Shown here: piece by piece, positions 36,901-48,900 of the stretch | How positions within the stretch are numbered: the first letter of the stretch is position 1 | How the letters are laid out: every line of letters starts with the position of its first letter | Source: Callorhinus ursinus | Taxonomy: Eukaryota; Chordata; Mammalia; Carnivora; Otariidae | Length of the DNA: 64,000 nt | Direction: 5' to 3' | NCBI RefSeq assembly: GCF_003265705.1 | Contig: NW_020313056.1 | Coordinates: 9,587,300-9,651,299 of the forward strand | Translations under genes and position numbers: made by a program | Notes under the pieces: generated by a model | Told to the model about the DNA's origin: nothing | The model's database searches: none | The model's input: only the letters and a program-made list of their open reading frames with translations

Positions 36901-39900
36901 AGTACTAGCCCTCAGTGTTGATTATAGCCTACACTGTGGGGTCTGATCAGGGAGCACCACTCAGGGGTGGCAGAGGCCTTGGAAAACGAAGGGCAGGGGC
37001 GCCTGGGTGGCTCAGTCGGTTAAGCGTCTGCCTTCGGCTCAGGTCATGATCCCAGGGTCCTGGGATCGAGCCCCGCGTCAGGCTCCCTGCTCAGTGGGGG
37101 TAGCCTGCTTCTCCCTCTGCCTCTTCCCTCTGCTCGTGCTCTCTGTCTCTGTCTCAGTCTCTCTCAAATAAATAAGTAAAATCTTTAAAAAAAAAAAAAA
37201 GAAAACGAAGGGCAAAATCTGGGAATAAAAAATAACAAGCGAGGAAGTGAAGCTCGGAGAGTTTAGGGCTTGCCCACGGTCACAGCCAGGGCCCTGCAGG
37301 GATGTGAGCCTGGGGAAACCAGGTCCAGAGTTTGCTTTCCACACTTCTCTGCTCCGTGGGTTTTGGTCTGCGCTGCCCGGGCTTGAGGACGCCCCAAGCA
37401 GCGGCCGTCAGATGGAGGGCAGCAGGTCGGTGGGCTAGGGGGCTGGGGGAGCAGGGACGGGCCAGGAGCCGGGCGCGGGAGGGCACGGGGGTGCCGGCTC
37501 CTATGCTGGCGCAGCAGAAATGTGCCCGGAGTACCCGCCGCATTGACCCCCCGGAGTGTTCCATCGCCCGGGCCAGCTCTGTCTCTGCCACTGGCATCCC
37601 AGGGGCTTCTCCATAGGGATGTTTTGTGGCTCCCTGAGTGCTAGATGCCGTGGGGAGATGGGTAACCTTGACGGGAACCGCTGCTGCCCATGTGGAGCCG
37701 ATGTTCTAGTGAGAGACAGACCTTAAACCCTACTCACTCACCTGGAGGAACCCAAGGACACGGAATAGTTGGTGCTGATTCTCCCGAGAGCAGTGGCGCG
37801 AAGGGGTGAGTTTGTTTCAGACCGTGACAGGTGCAGCACTGGGATCCTACAAGGTCATGAACGTAACGGGGTGAACATTGGCTGAGAGGATGCACAGGGG
37901 TGAGGGGTGGGGGACTACCTTAGGGTGTCCTCTGAGGAGCTTACTTGGGCACTGAGACCTAAAAAGCCAGGACAGGGCATTCCAGGGGGAGGAAAGAGCA
38001 AGTGCAAAGGCCCTGAGGTGGGGGCACGTAGTTTGTGGAAGGACTGGCAAGGAGGCCAGCGTGGCTGGAGCCCCAGCACGGGGGCTAGCGGGCGGGTGGG
38101 GGAGATGAGGGGAGCGTGGCGGTGCAGTGTGCCCGTGCCTTCCTCCGGGAGGGGCGAAAACGGTGATTTGAGGTTTTCCCACAACTTGGCGGGATGTGGG
38201 GTAGGGGGCTTAACCTTTCAGGTGTCCAGGGTGGGCGTATTCCATGGTTAACTTGAGAATCCTGCTGTTGTTCTAACTTTAGGAACCTCCCTGTGGGTCA
38301 CCCCAGGGCCCTGTGGGCAGGGGGGCAGGGATGGGCTGGGAGCCCGGATTGTGAGTGCCTCAGAAAGCCAGGTGGGCTCCAGACGCTTGCCGCGGCCTCC
38401 CAGGCTGCCGAGCGGGGGCCTGCTTGCCACCTGGGCCCCAGCTTTGCCTCCCCTGCTGTCCCCGCGCCGCTGGGGGGTGGCTGCTCCGGATGCAGCCTCT
38501 CTCATGGACGGCCACCTCCCCTGGTGGGGCTCTGTGCGCACAGCCCTCTGGCCGCTGGCCTGGGGTCCCACAGGAGAGATTGGTCTTCCTCCAGTCGGCC
38601 GGTGTGTGAAATCCCGAGGCCAGTGGCTGCGCCAGGCCCCGTGCTCTGAGTCTTAGCCGCAGCCTTGGCGGGCTGAGTCCTGCAGCCCCTTGGCATCTGT
38701 CTCTCCTTTAGATGGGCAGTTCCCTCTCTGGCCCCTCGGCTGCTGGCAGAGGGGCTGGAGGACAGTCGAGGCGACTGCCTCTCGAAACAGCTTCTCACTT
38801 TGGGAGTCCTTTAAATGAGAGGCTGTCGGGCCCCATGGCCATCCGAGTGTAGTCGAAGCTCACTGACCTGTGACCACAAGCTCCTGTAGGATTTGGCCCC
38901 TGCTGACAGCACCTTTCTTCCATCGCCAAATATTTATTGAGTGCCTTCTGTATGCCAGACCTGAGTTCTAAGCCCTTGGGATTCCGTGGGGAGCACAGCA
39001 GATCAAACTCCTTGTCCTGATGGAGCTCACTCACCCTCTCCCTGGTGGCCAGGCTGCCTTTTGTGCCGCAGGCTTCATTCCACCCCCGGACCTTTGTCTG
39101 TGCTGTTTTCTCTGCCTGTCACCCAGCTGCTCCCCCCACCCCCCGCCCCCAGCCGCACCACACAGCTCCCGTGGTTTCCCTGACGAACTGAGATTGTTGG
39201 GTGTGCAAGGACCAGAAACAGATTCTGGCTAACTTAGGGAGGGGCAGGGGGAAGAAGACGGCTCGCAGAAGGGTAAAGAGCACCCACAGAGTCAGGGGGA
39301 GACCCAGGAGCCTGCCGTAGAAAGAAGCGGCACCAGGCGATGCCCAGCTTCTTGGGGGCGGTAGCTGAGGGCCTCGTCTTCAGGGCACTGCTCTCGGGGA
39401 GAGCCACACGAGCTGTCCCCTGTCCTTGGGCTCCGCCTCCTCCAGGTCATGTTCCCGGGTCAGGGACGATCACTGTAGCTTTGCACGGATCACGTGTGCT
39501 CAGCTTGGGTGGTGGGGGGCTTGGTGGTGGTGGTGAAAAACTCTGAGGGGCTGTCCCACCAAGACGACATTCCACATGGGAGAGTCGGCCCCAAAGGTGG
39601 GCCCAGTATGCTATGACGTTTCATACTTCAGTTTGGGGTTGGATGTCACTTCCTTAGAAAAGCCCTGAGACAAACCAGACTTCAGTTGTACTAGTTAGGA
39701 GTGTGTTCATTTGCAAGAACAGAGAACTCAACTAAACAGTAGCCCAAGTAGATAATTGTGCCCATACAGTCATCCTGCGTGTCAAGAACCTTCCGTCCTT
39801 CACTCTGCTATCATCAGCACTGTCTGCCACTTTGGTCACTGGATAGCCCCTTAGCCCTACATATATCACTTCCTCGTGTGACTTTGTCCTCGGTAGGGGG

Positions 39901-42900
39901 GTGTGGTACTGCTTTTCCTTTTTATCAGGGAGGAAGGTGTTTTCCAGAATCCCCTGGTAGACTTCTCCAGGTGTCTCACTGACTATAGCTCGGTCAGTTA
40001 GGATTCGGACTTCATTGCTAGTATCAAAGACCCAGCTGCAGAGGCTGATACAAATTAGGGGTTGATTTTCCTTTGCTATGAGACAAGCCTAGAGGTGGGT
40101 GGTCTAGAGCTGCGAGGGCAGCCTCATGAGACCTTTGGGGGACCACACTTTCTCTCTCTTCCTGCTCTGCCATCCTTAGCATGTTTTGATTCCGGGTCAT
40201 ACTGTGGTCTAGGATGACTTCAGGAACTCCAGCCATCACATCTTTGTTCCAAGGAGGAGGAAGAAAAAAAGAAGGGTCAGGGACAAAGCGTTTTTCCAGA
40301 GCTCCCTACTAGTGATTTCTGCTTATATCTCATTGGCCCCCTCTAGCTGCAAGGGAGCTGGGTTTTGTGATCCTCTAGTTGGATGCATCCCCATCTTCAT
40401 TACTGGTGTGGTATTGGGGAAAGGGTTATTGCTAGGCAACCAACAATATTTGCCACATAAAATCTCCATTTCTTCTTTGTGGTGTTTATAACACGATGCA
40501 CAATGGATTTATCCCAACTATTATTAATTTATTTGTTTGGGGTTTATTCATAATAGTCAGAGGCATGTTTGGTCAATACTACAGTCCATAAAGCAGACAC
40601 AGATCCCTGTCCCAGTGGAGCCTCTGTTCTAGGGGTGCTGGTGGGCTTTGCGCAGACTCACTCAGCCCCTCCAGTGTTGGTTCACCTAACACCCTCCCCT
40701 TCTTGTTCCGTTCCAGGGTGACTGCCAGACGCGGGAAGAGGCCGTGGCACTTGGCGTGGGCCTGTGCAACAATGGCTTCATGCACCACGGTAACCTGCCC
40801 CTTCCCTTCAGGCCAGCCTCCTGGGGGGGGGGGGTTTCTTGGAGAAAAAAAAAGGTAGTGGGGCCCGTGGCCACGGGGGCTTTGGGGGGGGGCGGGACGG
40901 GGGGAACTGAGGCCCAGAGAGAGCAAATGGTGGGCTGGAGGCTGCTCAGCCTGCCCCTGGGGGAGCCCAGGCTAGATGCCGGGTCTTGGGCCTGTAGACC
41001 CAAGCGTGGGGTTTGGGGTGGCTCAGGAATCCCCCCCCACGCCCCTCCCACTTCTGCACTGGTGGCAACATCACCTCGGGTTCAGTAGGGACCAAGATGG
41101 CTGGTAATGCTTGGCTGGAAAACTGGACTGGATTTGAGGTCAAATCTGTGGACTTCCTGGGCCCTTCTCCTGGATGGGATGTGACCTCCGGGTGGGCGGT
41201 GAGACTGGATCATGCGGGCCTGGCCCACGGGCTTCCGCGGGGAGGAGAGAAGAGGGGTCTGTGTGGACAGAGGACGGGCAGGTTGTGAGTGAGAGAAGGA
41301 AGGGAGCCGGGCAGGGATGTTCGCACCGCTTTTCCCGGCCTGACCCCCTTAGGTCACTCTCCTTCCCACTGGAGGAGCACGGAGGAGGGGTTGAGAGGTG
41401 GGCAGTCCTGAGATGATCCTGAGGTGGGAAGACGGGCAGGAGGGAGAAACCGGTTCCACTGTCACCATTTCAAATTAAAATAGAAGTTAACGCTCTCTGT
41501 GCCTGGCCTCCTCCTGAGCACTCCCCATGTATTAATTAGTTTAATCCTGAAATGATCCTTTGATGTTGGTATTAATATTATCCCTATTTATAGATGAGGA
41601 AATGGAAGCCCAGATAGTTAAGAGCCCTGCTCAAGGTCACACAGCAAGTCAGAGCTGGGATTTGAACGCAGGCAGGCGGGCTTCATGGGCCACATGCTTG
41701 GCCACTGAGCTCTGTGACCTTCCCACTTGCTGGCCCTGGAGGAGCCCTGAGTCTCCTACCCTTTCAGCAGGACAGGTAGACTTTAACTCCCACCAAGGAG
41801 CCTTTCTTCTCCTTTTAGAACATTCCCCAGGGCTTTGCCTCTTGCAGTTTCCCTGGCTTGGAGTACCATACCTGCCTCACGCCCCCGACTTACTCAGTGT
41901 TTCTGTTTGGTTCGCACCTCCCGAGGCCTCCCCAAACACCCCAGCCTAACTGCTCCGCTCCTTCATCGCTCCATGCTTAGCTCAGATTCACGCTTCTTCC
42001 TGGAGCTGTTCTCTCCCTGTCAGACTAATTCCATGCTTCCCTTGTGGCTTTGTTCATGCTGCTCTTCTCTAGCCCTTGAGTTCCTGGTGCAGGCACCGTG
42101 CTAGGCTCCGGGGACAGAGCGGTGAACGAGGCAGATGAGAGTCCCATCCTCGGGAGCTCACAGCCTAGTGTGCGTGCGTGCGTGCGTGTACGTGAATCAA
42201 GCAATGAAATAAGCCCATGTTCTGGAGCGGTGTGGGCATGTGAGGAGGACTTTGGCTTTAACTCTAGTGCGGTGGGAGTCCCGGCAGGGTTCTGAGCAGA
42301 GGAGGGCCGTGGAGGATGTCTGCGGGGCTGAGGGGGGCAATCGAGAGGCCAGGGGAGGGTTGATGTGGTGTGGGCCCTGGTGGTCCAGGGAAGGGGTGAG
42401 ATTCTGGCAGGTCTTTTGGCCATTCCTCCTTCCAGCTTCTGCTTTGTGCTCTAACTCAGAGGTCAGCGATCCCTCGCTGCAAATGGCCAGATAGTAAGTA
42501 TTTTAGGCTTTGTAGGTCACAGGGTCTGTTACAGCTCAACTCTGCCATTGTAGCATTAAAGCTGCTATAGGCAGTACTTAAATAAGTGGGCGTGGCTGTG
42601 TGCCAATAAAACTTTATTTAGAAACACAGGCCGTGGGCCATAGTTTTCTACCCGTGGTCTAGCTGCTGGGTTTGCTGTCCCTTCGACAGGATGAGAGCTG
42701 TGCCAGCAAGATGACAGGTCCCCAGGCACATCCCCTGCCTTGGAGCCGGCAGGCCTTGTTCGAGCCCTGACTCGGCTGACTCCCCAGTAAGCCTCTGCCC
42801 CTCTCTGGGCCTCCGTTTCCTTATCTTTCCAATGGATCCCCTCCTCCTGTGAGCCCAGGCTGCTCACAGCTCTGTGGGGTTAGGGGTGAGGACAACCTCC

Positions 42901-45900
42901 CAGCTGCCTGTTTCACCAGCAGAAGACAGGCAGGTCAGGCCCAGCCAGGGTCATTCCCGTCCATCAGCTCCTCTCACCAAAGTCCCTCATTCCCAGAAGC
43001 CACTCTGTTCCCCGCGGGGCCCTCTGACAGCTCCGTCCTTCCCGCCAATCAGCTGGGCAGAACCTCTCATTTGTGGGTGAGAGTAATTAGGGGTCCACCC
43101 CAGCGGCTATTCTGGGAAGGCTGCTGGCTGAGGACATTCTGCGGGTGTGTGTGTGTGTGTGTGTGTGACTCCCAGGCAGCGCCAACACCCTTGGGGCCCC
43201 TCAGGGAGGGAAATTGCAGGGCGTGGCCCCTGCCCTCCTGTCCCTGCCACGACCTCAGAAATAAGCTAAAATAGGAAAGGGCTGAATCCCAAGGTTGTGG
43301 CTGCTGCAGGTTAGGGTGCCGAGTGGAGGGTGGAGGTGGGGCCGCGGGGCGCCTCCTGTGGCGTCTGACCTGAGCTCCTGGGCCCCGAAGTGCCCTTTAG
43401 GGGAAACTGAGGCTCACCGTCTCATCCCCCACCCCTCTGGAAGTTGGTGCTGTTAGGATCCCCACAGATGAGCGGGCGGAGGCTCAGAGAGGCTAGGAGG
43501 AAATGAAGTCGGGCCAGGGCTGGCAGGGGTTTGAACCTGGCCAGTGGCCTTGAGCGAAACCTACATCCAGCGAGTGGTGGGACCTCACCTGGCTGAGCTC
43601 CTGGACTCTGGGATTCCTGCTGTTGCCCCAAACATTTCCGCCAAGACACAACATCGTGCTTCATCCTCCCACTCCCAGAGGCTGTCAGCCTCGTGTTTAT
43701 GGTGGAGGTGAACAGCCAGCCGGCCCCTGGGGCCTGGCTCCCCAGCTCTGGGCAAAGCAGCAATTTGTGTGTCTGTTTTCTCCAAAGAGGTAGTAGGGGC
43801 GGCTGGAGGAAGGCACAAACAGCTCCATGTCCTGGGAAAGGAGGAGAAAGAAAGGATCGCCTCCTCCTGCTTTTCATGTAGTCACCAAATCGGTAGATAG
43901 CCTCTGTCTTCAGCCATGGTGGGGACATCTCGAACCTCAGGCAGCTGGCTTTGCTTCTTTCAGGGGCCCTCTGACTTCAGACCCTGCCTTCCCCACACCG
44001 AGCCTGGATTAGCCTCCTTGCTGTAGTTCACCCCTGTCCCCATCTAGCAGGCCAGGCTGGGCCGTATGGTGAGAAGGAGGAGCCTGCCCGCTCTGTGACC
44101 TTGTGCAGCTTATTTAGCTTCTCTGGGCCTTAGTCTCCCTACCTGTAAAAGGGGTACAGCAAATCCTTCCTCATCTGAGGAGTAAACGAACCAAAGCTTT
44201 CATCCACAGTGTGCCCGGCACTGGTAGATACTTAGTTAAATTGTAATCTACAGGGACCAGATCACATGCTGGTTGTTGCTGGTTATTTGTATTCATTTTC
44301 CTGCCTTCTAGAACAGAGGTCAGACAGCCTCTCCTGTAAAGGCCCAAATAGGAAATATTTTAGGCTTGGTGGGCCATACGGCCTTTTGCAGTTACTCGGC
44401 TCTGTCACTGTGGCATGAAAGCAGCTCCAGACAATAAGTAAATAAATGGATGTGGCTGTGTTTCAATAAAACTTTATTTATGAAAAGAGGTAGTGGGCTG
44501 GATCTGGCTTATAGGGCCTGAGTTTGCTAGTCCTCATTCTAAAGTGTCTCATTGTGGTCCGTTTCTGATTATTGGTGAGGTTGAACTCCTTTGCACCTAC
44601 TTGCTGCCCACTTGGGTTTCCCCATCTGGAAATTGCCTGTTCATATCCTTTGCCCATTTATCTGTTTCTCGCTGCCTGTGGTTGATTTGTTGGAGTTTCT
44701 TGTATATTCTAGATATTTATTCCTTGTTGGCTTTAGACATTACAGTTATTTTTGAATCTGCCATTTGCCTATGGTCTTGTTATTGAACTGAAGCCCTTAA
44801 TTTTATTATACTGCTTTTTTGGGGGGGGCGGCGTCTTGTATGAAATCTTTTTCTGCCTTAGGACGAAGATATTTTGCATTTTGTTTGGTGAGCTTTGGTT
44901 TCCCTGTTCATAGTTAGGTCTTAAACCATCAGGAGTTTATTGTGATACATGGTTTGAAGTAGGGATCCAATTTTATTTTTTTTCCCCAAGGGAGTCACTT
45001 TTCCCCTACATCCTCTGCAGAATACTCCATTTGGTCGTCAGTATCATACGCTAAGTTCCCATAAACACATGGTCCTCTTATGTGATTTCTGTTTCCTTCC
45101 ACTGGTTCTTTATCTGTTTCTGCCATCATTCCACACTGTTTTTGCTACTGTGGCTTTGTAATATGTGTTTCTATCAGGTGGGGCAAGTTACAGACTTTTC
45201 AAGAGACGTCGGAAAGCCAGACGTCTATGCGAAGTATCCTAATCCGTTAGTGTTGGCCCATGATTCCCTTTAATGAAACGCCATGCTCGCCAAAGCAGAC
45301 TTGTTCTAGGGGTTGGTTCCGGCCCATGGTTGCCCGTTGGCAGGCGCTGCTGAGCCTCCCCATGCAAACCTGATGATGTGTTTGCAGTGCTGGAGAAGAG
45401 CGAGTTCAAGGATGAGTCCCAGTACTTCCGATTCCACGCAGACGAGGAGATGGAGGGGACCAGCTGCAAGAACAAACAGCTTCGCAACGACTTCAAGCTG
45501 GTGGAGAACATCCTGGCCAAGCGCCTGCTGGTAGGAGCAGCTCTGAAGCGCTACATCTGCCTTCCCAGGCCCAGCTGCAGCCCAGGAGCTGGGTGACCTG
45601 CTGATTACGTCTAGAGAAGTCGGGCTCAACTTGGAGCACCCGAGTATGGGAATTCCAGGGGGTGGCTGGCGACACTTCATTGGCCAAGACTACCTTCTTT
45701 ATGAAGAGATTGGGCTTGCTGGCTCCCTTTCCTCTCCTTTCCTTCTCCCCTTGCCCACCCCACGTCCCAGCTTAGCGTCGTGCAGGGACGTTGGCCCCCT
45801 GACGTGGCTCATTCGGGATACCAAAGCCTTTGGTCTTCTGGTGGTGCCCTGTCCATGTGCAGTTGCTGTAAATACCCTTGCAGTTGAGGGAGAACATTTA

Positions 45901-48900
45901 CCAGCCCGTTCAGCTATTTCTCCAACGTAGCCCTCCAAATCCTGTTTCTCTGCCTACCGATGACCAGCCACCTCCATCTTCATGCCTGGTCCGCAGGAGG
46001 CGGCCGAGAGGGAGGCTCAGCAGGTTAGATCTCCTGCAACAACCAGAGTTGGGGCTAATGTCTGACTCATATGAAGATGGCACCATTAACTTCTCTCCTG
46101 TGGTACTTACGGGGGTCCCATAAGTATGCAGATTCCCATTTCTCCCACTATAAAACCCACCAGTGCCTTCCCATCATGCTTGGGATGAAATCCAGTTTGT
46201 CATCATGGTCTCCAAGACTCTCGCTACCTCTCCAGCTTCATCTCCTGTGTTCTCCCCTCCCTCATCCCACCCCGGCCACTCTGATCTCCTCTCTTATCCT
46301 CGAGTACTATGGGCCTGACTCAGGGCCTTTGCCCATGCTGTGCCCTCTGCCTGGAACACTTCTTCCACTCTTCATAAAGTTCTGTTCCTCATTTCATTCA
46401 GGTCTCAGCTCAGATAACTCCTCCTCTGGGACCTTTGCCACACCATGGTCTATCCCCTTAAGTGCTTTATTTTAATTCAGACTATATACACTCCCTGTAT
46501 CACATTCTATATTTCTTTGTTCATTTGTTTGTAGTCTGTCTTCCCCACTAGATAGTCGGCTGCAGCAGGGCAGGAACTGTCTTGTCTTGTCCAACACTGT
46601 TTCCAGTGCCCAGTAAAGCACCTGGCTCATGTAATAGGCAGCAGCTCAGGAAAGATTCGTTGAACAAATGAATGCATTTGTCGGTGTTCCCCTCACCACT
46701 GAACCCCCAAACCTCCCAACCTGCTTGCCACCCTGCAGTTTGGAGGGACTGCTCCCTAAACTCCTTTCCTATCCCCAAGTTCTTGGTGGCTGGACACCTT
46801 TGGATCTGTTTCATTCATTAAGCCAGCAAATTCTTACTGAGCACGTACAGTTTGCCAGCAGATAGGGGGACAGTGGTGTATAACCGAGGAGACTTGGTGC
46901 TTGGGAGGGGAAAGGGGAGGTAGGCAGTGAAAAGCAAAAAGTATGTGATCAGCACCAGCCTGAGGCACGAGCCAGCTGGTGTGTCTTCGCTTGACGGGTA
47001 CGTATTGAGCACCTACTGTGTACTGAGTGCTCTTTGTATTTAACGTCATCCTGCCACGCACCCCTACTCCATGTAGGTCTGGGGCACAAGGAGCTGGTAG
47101 GATCACGGTCTCGTGGGGGCCATGGTGGGGCTGGCTGTAGGCCCTGCTCACCATCTCACTGGGTTTCTCCTGCCTTGGGCCCTCAGATCCTGCCCCAGGA
47201 GGAGGACTACGGCTTTGACATCGAGGAGAAGAACAAGGCCATAGTGGTGAAGTCGGTCCAGCGGGGCTCGCTGGCTGAGGTGAGGCCTCTCAGAGGGGCC
47301 ACCCGCAATGTCCGTGGTTCCTCCTTGCTCGTTGTCCTGTGGGGGCACACTCGGGCCAGAGCGGGCTCGCCTGCAGGCTCTACGGGGAGCTGCGAGAGAG
47401 CCCCCTGCTCTGGGCTGTCTTCCCAGCGTGTGTGCCCCTGGCTCCCCTCATGGCCCCGTGGGGAGGTGCAGGAGAAAAGCGGGTTTCTGAATCAGGTAGT
47501 TGAATAGGACAAGTTGGTGGCTCTGCCATGGACCTGACCTGTAGGCGAGGGAGGAGGGAGAGCCTGGGGAGGCCAAGGGTTCAGCCCTGGTCCTCCCAGC
47601 TGCCTCCGGGGCTGTGGAGGTGGGTGGGGGGAGGCACTTACCGCACCATCCGGGCGCTCCACCTGTGTCCTTGTAGCGGTTAGGGGGGCTTTGGGCTGCA
47701 GGTGGCCACGTGCTCGCCTCTCAGTGGCTGGAGCCATTACGTAGGTGGTTAGAAGACGGTGGCTGTGCGTCTCGGTTCGGGGTCAGCACCTCTGGCCTTC
47801 CTGGCCGAGCTGTCATGGTCACAGGCTGGCCGCCCCAGTTCGATGCCTTGTGTCCTCACACGGCAGGTGGGAAGCAGGGGCAGGTTAGGGCAGTTTCTCC
47901 TCAAGGAAAACGTCTTTCCCGTTAGCACCTGCAGGCTTCCCTTCAGCTCAATGGCTGGAACTGCGCCTCCCCAGCCACTTAACTGCTCACCACAGCGGGG
48001 AGCGGGGTTGCCTTGGGGGGCTCAGTCTGGGCACGCTCGGTCCCAGGGCTGGCTCTGTGCTGCCTGAGCACAGCCAGGTCTCCCGGTGAGGAGAAAGGGA
48101 GGCGAGTAACCTGGTGTGTGTCTCCCCCAACACCCCCCGCCAAGATGGCTGGCCTGCAGGTAGGGAGGAAGATCTACTCCGTCAACGAGGATCTGGTGTT
48201 CCTGAGGCCCTTTGCTGAGGTGGAGTCCATCCTTAACCAGTCTTTCTGCTCCCGCCGCCCTCTGCGCCTCCTGGTAGCCACCAAGGCCAAAGAGTGAGTG
48301 TCCCCATGATGGGGCGTTGGCCCATCTTCCTCTCGGGCTGAGGAGTTGCCTGAGTGCCAGGGGTGGTGGCGGGGGGCCTGAGCTGTCCTGGTTCCCCACG
48401 GATGGGGCTCATTCTACAGGCATGTGACATGAGGCTGCTACTTTGATTCATTCAGCAGTTGTTTATTGAGTGCCCACTAGGTGCTGAGTGTTGTTTCAGG
48501 CCCTGGGGATCCAGCCATGTCTGGGTGGACACATTCCTACCCTTCGTAGATCTCAGTCTAGTTGGAAGGTAGGGCAGGAGACAGGCAGTAAAACAAAACA
48601 GAGAAGTAAGAGACATAGTGAACCGGGAGGTAGTAAGCCTGGGCCAGTCTCTACAGCTGGGAAAGGAGATGGGCTGTGTGGAGGGATGGCGGTCACCTCA
48701 GAACTGAGGTGAAGACCGAGGAGGGAAGAGAGAGAGTCAAGGGAGGAAGAGCATTCCAGGCAGAGGAGACAGCTAGTGCAAAGGTCCTGGGGTGGAACCA
48801 TGGCTTATATCTTTGAGCAACAGTGAGGAAGCTGATGGGGTGGAGCACAGTGAGTGAGAGGGAGGGGTGGGTGATGAGGTCCACCGGACAAGGGAGGCCA

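Larger units (their letters stand above)
32314..40716 (+). other. Intron w9-w10 (8.4 kb, largest in window)
   Basis: It holds an L1 fragment (32390-32885), MIR copies (33160-33300, 33868-34090, 36690-36880), a reverse L2 (34870-35580), an unnamed old repeat (36130-36540, 39640-40380), a young SINE (36996-37200), a CpG-dense stretch (37365-37575), and L2 pieces (37615-38080, 38920-39180). A unique AT-rich block at 33340-33720 stands out. Confidence 0.72.
40790..45387 (+). other. Intron w10-w11 (4.6 kb)
   Basis: It holds MIR copies (41500-41730, 44080-44230), L2 pieces (41750-42070 forward, 42080-42330 reverse), two MER1B-like elements (42462-42660, 44311-44540), GTGC and TG microsatellites (42168-42192, 43142-43167) and a reverse L1 (44540-45240). 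About 43170-44080 is unique with no exon seen. Confidence 0.72.

Noticed and set aside
36996..37200. tRNA-like sequence in SINEs as a functional tRNA gene
   Set aside because: The tRNA-Lys-related heads are followed by SINE bodies and poly(A) tails with target duplications. They are retroposons and cannot form a complete cloverleaf.
48145..48147. ATG at the first codon of w13 as an alternative translation start
   Set aside because: It directly follows a splice acceptor and continues PDZ1 in frame from w12. No promoter or 5' exon evidence is present.
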